From Ichthyophis bannanicus (Eukaryota > Chordata > Amphibia > Gymnophiona > Ichthyophiidae), in contig CM066048.1 in assembly GCA_033557465.1 (NCBI GenBank), positions 12,810,305 to 12,874,304 of the forward strand: a stretch of 64,000 bases of DNA, read 5' to 3'. The notes beneath the pieces were generated by a model. That model saw only the letters and a program-made list of their open reading frames with translations. It searched no databases and was not told the DNA's origin. Position 1 is the first letter of the stretch. Each line of letters starts with the position of its first letter. This document shows positions 22,135 through 30,690 of the stretch, piece after piece. Both the position numbers and the translations under genes were made by a program.

Positions 22135-23088
22135 TGTGATAAGGAAGCTTATCATAGCTCAGGTAGGAGCTATAGAAAAGATGATGTGACTCTGAACAAG
22201 CAACCTGTCACTTCTGGTAGAATTGAGAAAACAGAGTTTTCACATAAAAGACTACCAGTCCCAGAATGCACCAGCTTTCCAGCAGCCATGAGAGGGGCTG
22301 AAGTGAGAGAATGTGTGTGCAATCAAGAGAGCTATGAGGTAATCCCTAAGCACTCATCTCAAAGGGCAGGGCTTGATTCAACACAGCTGCGCTGTGTTAG
22401 GGAGCAGCACACATTAGGAAAGAATAAGAATAGAGATTATTCTTCAGGAAACAGTTTCAGCAACAGTTTCAAGAACAGCTTCAGGAAGAGATACAGAGAC
22501 AGCAACGGCTACAAGCACCAGTATCACCTGGAGAAACAGAAGCCAAGCCAAGCAGATAGAGAGAGAAGGAAACTCTCTGGAAGGAAGAGAAGAAAGGCCA
22601 TTGGAAGGTCTGGGAGATTCCAAGGCAGTACTCATACTGGGAGGTATTCCAAAAGCCAGCAGAGTCCATTGGACTGGATTCAGCCAGAGGAATGGAGTGG
22701 CAGAGATAGGAATCACCAGTGGCTACCTGGAAGAGAGAAGACTGCATGTGGAAGGGACTTTCAGACCAAGGCCAGAAGGTATGTGAGAGAAGATCCAGCG
22801 TCCAGGGATCAAGATTGGAAGGCTGGACATCAGAATTGGATTACATATTGGCCAGGCTATACAGAGAGGAATAATGATAGCAGGAGAGGCTCAGGTATGA
22901 ACACTGATCCAGACCCTATCTATAATAGAGAATGGCAGCAAGGGAATAAGCATTCTCATGATAGTGCCTTAATGAAAGACTCATCTGTGCCAATGTATGA
23001 TATTGACCCTATGATTGTTGATGCAGGGGGAAATACAGCAGATGAAACTATTTACATGGACTGTTCTTTATCTAAATGCTATTGCTAG
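22135..23088 (+). CDS. U3-encoded basic protein, 5' LTR copy
   Basis: The frame is open from LTR base 1 for 317 codons and ends MDCSLSKCYC. In this 5' copy the frame continues upstream only by chance into the flanking CR1 tail, so this copy may not be translated. The protein has a Ser/Phe/Asn run (NSFSNSFKNSF), an arginine-rich block (GRKRRKAIGRSGR), several Trp-containing segments (LDWIQPEEW, WKAGHQNWITYWPGY) and an acidic tail. It contains no zinc-knuckle or catalytic motif that I recognise. It is homologous throughout to the frames in LTR subfamilies B and C. Confidence 0.6.
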   Translation, partial: CDKEAYHSSGRSYRKDDVTLNKQPVTSGRIEKTEFSHKRLPVPECTSFPAAMRGAEVRECVCNQESYEVIPKHSSQRAGLDSTQLRCVREQHTLGKNKNRDYSSGNSFSNSFKNSFRKRYRDSNGYKHQYHLEKQKPSQADRERRKLSGRKRRKAIGRSGRFQGSTHTGRYSKSQQSPLDWIQPEEWSGRDRNHQWLPGREKTACGRDFQTKARRYVREDPASRDQDWKAGHQNWITYWPGYTERNNDSRRGSGMNTDPDPIYNREWQQGNKHSHDSALMKDSSVPMYDIDPMIVDAGGNTADETIYMDCSLSKCYC

Positions 23089-23517
23089 TTTTCTATGAGC
23101 AAACACATCAGCCATCACAAAGAAACCTAACTTTGTTCTTTATTTCCACTGAAAACAGCTCTTAAAGCAGGATTTGGGCTCACACAGTAGCAGCCAGCCA
23201 GCTAAAGGCTTTCAGCTGGTCCATTGATAGTAATTAGGGCTGCACCTGATTGTGTGTGTGAGCAAGGGAGAATCACTGCTGAGATCGGCGTGGAAAATAA
23301 GCAGAAGTTAACCTAACCAGCAAAGTTTATTCTTTACTTTGTGCCTTTGTATTTGGTAATTATTTGCTAAGAAAGCATTAGCTAATTGCCTGACAAGCTG
23401 AAGGTTGTTTTCTGGTTTACTTTGTGACTTTTTGTTATCCATTTTAAACACTGCAAGCAAGTAACCTCATTTATAGTGCTATCAAGCATACATGTGCTGG
23501 GTGAATTAAACCCCATC

Positions 23518-23523
23518 AATAAA
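23518..23523 (+). promoter_or_regulatory. Polyadenylation signal in LTR
   Basis: AATAAA about 170 bases before the LTR end. The same hexamer is at 29688-29693 in the 3' LTR, where it would end the element's transcript. Confidence 0.6.
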
Positions 23524-23691
23524 AGAAGTATTTTATTGATCTTACCACTTGGTTTCACAACTCAAATTATTGTCATCAGCTGTGTTTGGGAGTGAATGAA
23601 CTACAATACCCCCAATACCTTGCAAGAATCATATGAATATATGCATCGTCAAGATTGTGTAAGTTCTCACCCTAGGCAGCCGTCTGACAAA

Positions 23692-23710
23692 TGGCGTAGT
23701 TTTTCGGATT
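23692..23710 (+). promoter_or_regulatory. Primer binding site, tRNA-Ser-like
   Basis: Two bases after the LTR, TGGCGTAGT matches the complement of the 3' end of vertebrate serine tRNAs including CCA, and GGATT follows at the expected spacing after five mismatched bases. The match was judged from memory of tRNA-Ser 3' ends and is imperfect. Confidence 0.6.
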
Positions 23711-23880
23711 GCTCTTGCACCAAGAGGATTTACTTGTTGTGGATTACAAATAAAAGTCAAGTTTAAAGCTGTAAGAAGATTTCTTTCCCTCATCTGCACT
23801 TTGGAAGAAAAGTGGTTGTTCCAGGAAGCTGTCCCAGAGGAAAAGACCCTGTGCAAAGCTGGATTCATCACTGAGACAAG

Positions 23881-24006
23881 GTAATATGTACCTGGGCATG
23901 TCTAGTGGTGGATGTGTGTAAGCACAGGGGGTAATTGAAAAAAAAAAAAAAACACACCTGGTTGGAAGGTGCTGCTCTTGGGTTTTTCTTTTTTCTTTTC
24001 TTGCAG
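23881..24006 (+). other. Putative leader intron before gag
   Basis: A donor-like ACAAG|GTAATATGT occurs at 23876-23889. An acceptor-like long pyrimidine tract TTTTTTCTTTTCTTGCAG ends at 24006. Eight bases later comes the gag ATG at 24015. Splicing would remove 126 bases and join leader to gag. The element as inserted keeps the segment, so its genomic RNA was unspliced here. Confidence 0.4.
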
Positions 24007-24014
24007 GGGTCAAG

Positions 24015-26336
24015 ATGGATCCGACGGAGATGGCTCAGTGGATGGCAGCCCAATTCAGCAAGCAGCAGGAGCTGTCACAGCAGGCCCAGGACACTGCTAT
24101 GAAGGCCTTAATGGAACAGCAGAAACCAGTGCTTGATCTGGTGCAAGCTCTAGTTCAGCTGCAGAGCCAAAGTGGAACAGATGCAAGACCAGCAGTTAGT
24201 ACTGGTACACCACATGTGGACAATGTGGGACTCAATCAAGGGATTGGGGCATTTAATTTTGGGAAATTAACTCCAGAAGATAATGTTGATGATTTTCTAG
24301 AGTCTTTTGAAAGAGTGGCACAGGCTTTAGCATGGCCAGAGACCCAGTGGGCAGTAAGGCTGGCAGCCTCATTAACTGGTGAGGCACTAGCAGCTTACAG
24401 AGCAATGCCAGCAGCCCAGGCTTTGATTTATAAGGATGTAAAGGCAGCTATTAGAGATCGCCTAGGGTTGTCTATTTCAGAGTATAGGCGAATGTTTAGA
24501 GCTGTTACATTGAAAGTGGGTGAGACACCCAGGGCTCTGAGTCAGAGAATTAGAAGTCTAGCTGTAAAATGGTTGGAGCCTGAGCAAAAGACAGTAGAAA
24601 TGTTATTAGATATTATAATGCTGGAACAATTTATGCTTGGGGTACCTAAAGATTTGAATGTTTTTCTTATACAGCAAAATTGCCAAAATCTTGGAGAGGC
24701 AACCATGCTAGCAGAGAGATTCTTGGAAGCCACGCAGGCTTGCCATAGAATGGGTGGCCCTCTAAAGATGGATGCTGAGGCTAGATGTGCTGTATCAGAA
24801 AAAGGAATAATTAAGAATGTTTCTGAAAATGAATGTACTGTATCAAACCAGATGACACAGTGGAATAGAAAGAAATGTTTCAAGTGTGGAAAAGTGGGAC
24901 ACTTAGAGAAGAGATGCCAGACACACACTAGTTTAATGGGTCTGGATTTAAAACAGCCCAAGGAAGGATTTCTTTTGATGGTTGATGTGCAAGGAATTAC
25001 CACAAATGCATTATTAGACTCTGGGGCAGACCAGAGTATGATGTCAAAAAGGCTTTGGAAGAGGATAGAGGCCCAAGAAAGATTTGTGCCTAGAACCCCT
25101 GAAAGCCAAGTGCACATCAGATGCATTCATGGTGCTGCATCATCATATCCCACCTATAGGCTAAAGGTTAAGGGCCTAGGGAAACAAGAGGAAGTCCTAT
25201 TAGCAGTGGTGCCTAGGCTACCCTTTGATTTGGTTCTAGGAAGAGACTGGCCAAGATTTAAGCAGGGTCTAGTGGAAGGACTAGGAAAAAAGGAGGGAGA
25301 AGGTTTAATGGTAGTAGCTCCCGGACCTTTATTTGGAAGTCCTCAGACCCCAGCTAAAAAGATGGTTAAGCGTCCAGAAGACCAAGCTACCCCAAAGCAG
25401 ATATTCGTTCTAAAGTACCATAAGGTCTCTGAGAAGGCCCAAGCTCCTAGGCGGGCAACCCCTCAGTCTGCTGGGTTTGACCTGTGCAGCATAGAAAATG
25501 TGATTGTACCTAGCCAAGGGAGAGCCCTGGTTGACACCGGTCTCCAAGTGGAAATACCAATTGGATGTTATGGGAGAGTAGCCCCAAGGTCCGGATTAGC
25601 CCTTAAATATTTCATCGATGTGGGTGCGGGAGTAATTGATCCCGATTACAGGGGCAATATTAAAGTTCTGTTGTTTAACTTTGGACAGAATGAGTATCAT
25701 GTGAAGACAGGAGACAAAATTGCCCAATTGATTTGTGAGAGGCTGGGTTTTCCACCTGTGGAGGAGGTCACATCCCTAGAGAATTCTGAACGTGGAGCCA
25801 AAGGCTTTGGTTCTACTGATGTCAAAGGGGTTAAAAGCTTAGCTGCCACCTGTGCCCGAGAGAGGGAGGTGAGTGAAGAGGAAGATTTGGGACCCCAGGT
25901 ATCTGATTGTAAAGAAAAATCAGAGCCCCAAATAGGTGAGGACCTGACAATGGTACAACAGGAAGAAATTAGGAAGTTGCTTAAGGAATTCCCAGATGTG
26001 TTGACACCCATACCTGGGGAGACCCATTTGGTGGCCCATGAAATAATAACTCCACCTGGGAAATTGGTTCGTCAAAGGCCATACCGCTTGCCTGAAGCCA
26101 AAAGACAGGAGGTAGTGGCACAAGTCCAGGAGATGTTGGACATGGGGGTAATAGAGGAGTCAAAGAGTCCCTGGAATAGCCCCATAGTCCTGGTGCCGAA
26201 GCCTGATGGATCCTTAAGATTTTGTATTGACTTCCGGAAGGTAAACGCCATATCAGTTTTTGATGCATATCCAATGCCAAGAATTGAGGAGCTGCTAGAC
26301 CAGCTGGGACAGGCTCAATACTTAACCACCCTTGAT
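24015..26336 (+). CDS. Gag-protease-dUTPase-RT polyprotein, N-terminal part
   Basis: A single frame runs from ATG 24015. Residues about 80-245 form a capsid resembling the SCAN domain (DDFLESFERVAQALAWP, QWAVRLAASLTGEALAAYRA), as in Gmr1-like Gypsy elements. A CCHC knuckle (C-X2-C-X4-H-X4-C) is at 288-301. The aspartic protease has LLDSGA at 333-338 and LVLGRDW near 406-412. A dUTPase with all five family motifs follows: SAGFDL 485-490, PRSGLAL 524-530, GVIDPDYRG 539-547, GDKIAQL 566-572 and GAKGFGSTD 594-602. RT starts near 680 and reaches TLD at 772-774 before a LINE insertion cuts it. No integrase (HHCC or DDE) lies between protease and RT. The dUTPase would hydrolyse dUTP during reverse transcription. 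Confidence 0.88.
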
Positions 26337-27261
26337 ATTTATTTTATTTATTTATTTAACAGTTATTTATATACCGCTCTTTCCCTAGTATCAAGTGCGG
26401 TTTACATGGAACAGTAGGTTAATTGGTATGTAATATACCAAGTCAGTTTACATAGAACAGATAATTATAATTTACAAGGAATGTTGTAACATTAAAGGTA
26501 TAACATATTAGAACATATATACATTGTTAGTTTAAATCTATAATCATCATGTGAATGAGAGTGTGGTATGGTTAATAGTGTATTAGTGATATTTATTTTG
26601 AAAATAGAGTATGTAATAATAATGTATAAATGTTAGCCTGTATCTATTTGAGTATTCTGTTCTGAGGGTGTATTGTAGTGTAATATGAATAAGTGAGTTT
26701 TTAATTTTTTTCTAAATTCCTTTATATCAGATAGCAGGCGAATGTTGTCAGGTAGATTGTTCCAAAGAATTGGAGCAGAGTGTGAGAAAGCTCTCTTATT
26801 TGTTTGTTTTCTGGCTTTTGTGAAATCTTTTGGTATTGTTAAGGTATTTAAGTTTCTGCTTCTTTGGGATCGTTTATCGATGTCTATATTAATCAGTGTA
26901 TTGAGTGCCGATGGTGCAAGATTATTTATAAGTTTAAATGTAGTGACAAGAATTTTATATTTGATTCGGGAGTAAATAGGTAGCCAATGAAGTTCAGCCA
27001 AAATTGGTGTAACATGTTCAAGTGGGCTTATATTCATAATCATCCTGGCAGCTATGTTCTGAATTATTTGTATCTTTTTAATATTTTGTTTTGAAATGCC
27101 ATTAAGTATTGTGTTTGCATAATCAAAATGTGGGGTGATGATAGCATGAATTATATTAATAAAGTCTTGTAGATGAATCAATGGTCTTAATTGTTTTAGT
27201 GTTTTGAGTTTGTAATGTATTTTTTTAGTTAGATATTTTATATGTGAATCCTAAATATTTT
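26337..27261 (-). mobile_element. L2-like LINE, 5'-truncated, inserted in the Gypsy RT
   Basis: On its own strand this 925-bp insertion ends with GTAAACCGCACTTGATACTA, a GCGGTATATAAATA stretch and an AAATAAATAAATA tail. It splits the RT coding sequence between the CTTGAT of TLD and the ATGACAAAAGG of MTKGYW. Target duplication is unclear; ATATTT at both ends is the best candidate. The tail is shared with the SINE at 44288-44580. Confidence 0.8.
26633..27181 (-). CDS. L2-like ORF2 C-terminal fragment
   Basis: This uninterrupted 182-codon frame covers the RT thumb and C-terminal domain of an L2/CR1-group ORF2. DYANTILNGI and IIQNIAARMIM come first, HVTPILAELHWLPI is in the middle, and SAPILWNNLPDNIR plus FRKKLKTHLF are near the end. 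The RT catalytic core and endonuclease are missing through 5' truncation, so it is non-functional, but the lack of stops shows it is young. That fits its place inside a young LTR element. Confidence 0.8.
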   Translation of the reverse strand: MIHLQDFINIIHAIITPHFDYANTILNGISKQNIKKIQIIQNIAARMIMNISPLEHVTPILAELHWLPIYSRIKYKILVTTFKLINNLAPSALNTLINIDIDKRSQRSRNLNTLTIPKDFTKARKQTNKRAFSHSAPILWNNLPDNIRLLSDIKEFRKKLKTHLFILHYNTPSEQNTQIDTG

Positions 27262-28304
27262 ATGACAAAAGGATATTGGCAAATCCCGCTCACCAGGGAG
27301 TCGAAGCCGAAAACTGCGTTCAGCACCCCCGTTGGCCTTTTCCAGTTCAAGAGGATGCCTTTCGGACTGCATGGAGCAGCGGCTACCTGCCAAAGGTTAG
27401 TGGATCAGGTACTTCGACCCCACCAAAGTTATGCTTTTGCATACATGGATGATGTCATAATCCATAGTAACACCTGGGCGGAGCATTTGAAGAGGATCAG
27501 GGCAGTCTTGTGCTCTATGAAGCAAGCGGGAATCACTTTAAACCCGAAGAAGTGTGCCTTTGCAAATAGGGAGGTAAAATACCTAGGCCACCTAGTGGGA
27601 AGAGGAAAAATTAAACCTCTATTAAGCAAAATAGATAGCATCAGGAATTTTCCTCCTCCAACAACCAAGAAACAACTAAGAAGTTTCTTAGGACTTATTG
27701 GATACTACCGCCGGTTTATACCGCAATTCGCAGAGAGAAAAGTGCCATTTTCACGGATATGCTGCGAAAGAATTGTCCAAACCAGATAAAGTGGACACCA
27801 GAAGCTGAAAAAGCGTTTTCAGTATTAAAAGAAAAATTGTGTACAGGACCGGTACTGAAAGGAGTAGACTTCAAGAAACCCTTTCTGGTTCAAACCGATG
27901 CATCGGATGTAGGGCTAGGAGCAGTCCTATCCCAGTGCCATGATGGAGAGGAGCATCCTGTGATGTACCTGAGCAGGAAGTTGTCACTGGCTGAACAAAA
28001 GTATTCCACGATAGAAAAAGAGTGTTTGGCTATCAAGTGGTCAGTGGAGGCGTTAAGGTTTTACCTTACAGGGAGAAAGTTCCAGTTGGTCACGGACCAT
28101 GCCCCACTTAAGTGGTTGCAGCAAATGAAGAACCACAATGCCAGGTTGACACGCTGGTACATGGCCTTACAAGCGTTTGATTTTCAGGTTGAACATCGTG
28201 CCGGGAAGTTACACAAGAATGCGGATGCACTTTCCCGTATTACGGACTGTAGAGAAGAAGTTTCACCAGTAAAACCAGTCCGTAATAACTTAAGCAGGGG
28301 GGTA
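27262..28304 (+). pseudogene. RT (C-terminal part) and RNase H of the Gypsy-type element
   Basis: RT resumes with MTKGYWQIPL, then MPFGLHGAAATCQRL and the catalytic box YMDD at about 27442-27453, and GLIGYYRRFIPQF at the end. A one-base frameshift lies near 27745-27755. The following frame holds the connection segment and RNase H with the DEDD set: TDASDVGLG, EKECLAIKW, VTDHAPLKW and NADALSR. The frame then runs without a stop through the polypurine tract into the 3' LTR. After RNase H there are only about 20 codons before the LTR, so no integrase fits there. Confidence 0.85.
28291..28304 (+). promoter_or_regulatory. Polypurine tract
   Basis: The purine-rich TAAGCAGGGGGGTA lies directly before the 3' LTR, where plus-strand DNA synthesis would start. 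It is in frame and translated as part of the open reading frame linking RNase H to U3. Confidence 0.7.
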
Positions 28305-29258
28305 TGTGATAAGGAAGCTTATCATAGCTCAGGTAGGAGCTATAGAAAAGATGATGTGACTCTGAACAAGCAACCTGTCACTTCTGGTAGAATTGAGAAA
28401 ACAGAGTTTTCACATAAAAGACTACCAGTCCCAGAATGCACCAGCTTTCCAGCAGCCATGAGAGGGGCTGAAGTGAGAGAATGTGTGTGCAATCAAGAGA
28501 GCTATGAGGTAATCCCTAAGCACTCATCTCAAAGGGCAGGGCTTGATTCAACACAGCTGCGCTGTGTTAGGGAGCAGCACACATTAGGAAAGAATAAGAA
28601 TAGAGATTATTCTTCAGGAAACAGTTTCAGCAACAGTTTCAAGAACAGCTTCAGGAAGAGATACAGAGACAGCAATGGCTACAAGCACCAGTATCACCTG
28701 GAGAAACAGAAGCCAAGCCAAGCAGATAGAGAGAGAAGGAAACTCTCTGGAAGGAAGAGAAGAAAGGCCATTGGAAGGTCTGGGAGATTCCAAGGCAGTA
28801 CTCATACTGGGAGGTATTCCAAAAGCCAGCAGAGTCCATTGGACTGGATTCAGCCAGAGGAATGGAGTGGCAGAGATAGGAATCACCAGTGGCTACCTGG
28901 AAGAGAGAAGACTGCATGTGGAAGGGACTTTCAGACCAAGGCCAGAAGGTATGTGAGAGAAGATCCAGCGTCCAGGGATCAAGATTGGAAGGCTGGACAT
29001 CAGAATTGGATTACATATTGGCCAGGCTATACAGAGAGGAATAATGATAGCAGGAGAGGCTCAGGTATGAACACTGATCCAGACCCTATCTATAATAGAG
29101 AATGGCAGCAAGGGAATAAGCATTCTCATGATAGTGCCTTAATGAAAGACTCATCTGTGCCAATGTATGATATTGACCCTATGATTGTTGATGCAGGGGG
29201 AAATACAGCAGATGAAACTATTTACATGGACTGTTCTTTATCTAAATGCTATTGCTAG
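28305..29258 (+). CDS. U3-encoded basic protein as in-frame extension of Pol
   Basis: The 317-codon LTR frame here is continuous with the RNase H frame that starts at 27759 (499 codons in total). The junction codons read through the polypurine tract and then Cys-Asp-Lys-Glu-Ala from LTR base 1. Because the 3' U3 is part of the genomic transcript, this protein could be made as the C-terminal end of Pol and released by the protease. The basic block and predicted nuclear-localisation-like sequence would suit RNA binding or nuclear entry; this is inference. No similarity to integrase, envelope or chromodomain was evident. Confidence 0.65.
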   Translation, partial: CDKEAYHSSGRSYRKDDVTLNKQPVTSGRIEKTEFSHKRLPVPECTSFPAAMRGAEVRECVCNQESYEVIPKHSSQRAGLDSTQLRCVREQHTLGKNKNRDYSSGNSFSNSFKNSFRKRYRDSNGYKHQYHLEKQKPSQADRERRKLSGRKRRKAIGRSGRFQGSTHTGRYSKSQQSPLDWIQPEEWSGRDRNHQWLPGREKTACGRDFQTKARRYVREDPASRDQDWKAGHQNWITYWPGYTERNNDSRRGSGMNTDPDPIYNREWQQGNKHSHDSALMKDSSVPMYDIDPMIVDAGGNTADETIYMDCSLSKCYC

Positions 29259-29859
29259 TTTTCTATGAGCAAACACATCAGCCATCACAAAGAAACCTAA
29301 CTTTGTTCTTTATTTCCACTGAAAACAGCTCTTAAAGCAGGATTTGGGCTCACACAGTAGCAGCCAGCCAGCTAAAGGCTTTCAGCTGGTCCATTGATAG
29401 TAATTAGGGCTGCACCTGATTGTGTGTGTGAGCAAGGGAGAATCACTGCTGAGATCGGCGTGGAAAATAAGCAGAAGTTAACCTAACCAGCAAAGTTTAT
29501 TCTTTACTTTGTGCCTTTGTATTTGGTAATTATTTGCTAAGAAAGCATTAGCTAATTGCCTGACAAGCTGAAGGTTGTTTTCTGGTTTACTTTGTGACTT
29601 TTTGTTATCCATTTTAAACACTGCAAGCAAGTAACCTCATTTATAGTGCTATCAAGCATACATGTGCTGGGTGAATTAAACCCCATCAATAAAAGAAGTA
29701 TTTTATTGATCTTACCACTTGGTTTCACAACTCAAATTATTGTCATCAGCTGTGTTTGGGAGTGAATGAACTACAATACCCACAATACCTTGCAAGAATC
29801 ATATGAATATATGCATCGTCAAGATTGTGTAAGTTCTCACCCTAGGCAGCCGTCTGACA
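28305..29859 (+). repeat. 3' LTR of the Gypsy-type element (subfamily A)
   Basis: 1555 bp, same length as the 5' LTR. I noticed only two substitutions (C/T at the GGCTAC site near 22505/28675, and C/A at 23612/29782). It is followed by the target duplication CCTG at 29860-29863. Confidence 0.92.
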
Positions 29860-29930
29860 CCTGGCAGTGACATTTTGTGCAAGTTGGAGTGTGTGTATAG
29901 ATTTTTTTGGAATGCCTTGAAGTATACCAT

Positions 29931-30690
29931 AAGAGATAAGTTATAAACCAATCATAAAATTAAACCCACTTTTTATTCTTTTGTCGAAGTCCACCGAGGG
30001 AGGGTTAGGACGGTTAGCCAAACCCCCACCAGACTGTGAACTGCTTTTATTCTTATTAAGTCACCCTTGTGAATTTCAAAAAATCAAACACTTATCTTCA
30101 TCTCCAAAACAGCAGCGATTATTTTCATGTTGCAAATGACAAGATATTCAGTACAGACGTGCACGTTTCGGGTATCCGCCCTGTGTCAAGTGTATTCGTC
30201 ATAGAGTAATGCAATGTACTGCTATCTTTCTCTGCCTGCTTGAAAAAATGCCACCTTCCACATGGCTAATTCCAGGCATTATGTGTAAACGGCTTTTACC
30301 TCAGCAGCATTTAAACAGGGAAACACCAATAGAAAGAGGAAAAAACCTCACTACTAGAGGTGTCCACTTTTCCATAGGTAGAAAGACTCACCAGTCAGAT
30401 TTCTCCACGTCACAAGATAGTAATCCAATCAATGTCTCGGTTAAGCCCAAAAGGCTGTATGGTATGTAGCAAAAAGATCCAGCGTTGTTCTAAATATTGC
30501 AACTTTTGCTCGCGGTCACCCCCGCGGGGATCCAAGGGGACATGGTCTATTACTGTCCAACGCAACTCCTCAAACAAATGAGATTGTGCTATACAATGTT
30601 CAACTAGGGGAGCTGTCAAAACCTTATTGTGTAAACGTGATGCATGTTCAGCCAATCGTTGCTTTAAGGACCTAGTAGTACGTCCCACAT
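29931..30690 (-). repeat. Left inverted arm of the Penelope-like element
   Basis: Near-perfect reverse complement of 31321-32080, starting AAGAGATAAGTTATAAACC. The junction with the plus-oriented part is at CGTCCCACAT (30681-30690). It contains a minus-strand copy of the GIY-YIG frame (30410-30688) without the stop codon found in the right arm. Confidence 0.85.
30156..30190 (-). ncRNA. Hammerhead-ribozyme-like motif, left arm
   Basis: The same motif in the inverted copy of the Penelope 3' region: GAAACGTGCACGTC after a GGG...CCC stem on the minus strand. Confidence 0.5.

Larger units (their letters stand above)
22135..23689 (+). repeat. 5' LTR of the Gypsy-type element (subfamily A)
   Basis: 1555 bp from TGTGATAAGG to GTCTGACA, paired with 28305-29859. 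It is unusually long for a Ty3/Gypsy LTR because its first 954 bases are an open reading frame. A polyadenylation signal AATAAA is at 23518-23523. I did not find a convincing TATA box. Confidence 0.92.
22135..29859 (+). mobile_element. Gmr1-like Ty3/Gypsy LTR retrotransposon with dUTPase, no integrase seen
   Basis: A complete LTR-to-LTR element of 7725 bp. It has two 1555-bp LTRs with TG...CA ends, a tRNA-Ser-type primer site, one long gag-pro-dUTPase-RT frame, RT/RNase H, a polypurine tract and the 3' LTR. The 4-bp target duplication is CCTG (22131-22134 and 29860-29863). The homologous empty site is preserved in copy 1 of the host composite at about 4133-4136. I noticed only two differences between the LTRs, so the insertion is young. 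The RT is split by a minus-strand LINE (26337-27261), and a further frameshift lies near 27745. RNase H is the last internal domain, as in Gmr1 elements, but the integrase that Gmr1 elements carry before RT is absent. Confidence 0.88.

Noticed and set aside
22444..22747. Minus-strand frames of 88-90 codons within the LTR, repeated at 28614-28917
   Set aside because: Antisense of the U3 protein frame, with no independent conservation in subfamilies B and C that I could see.
30209..30469. 86-codon frame, mirrored at 31542-31802
   Set aside because: Lies in the non-coding inverted arms of the Penelope-like element; duplicated only because the arms are.
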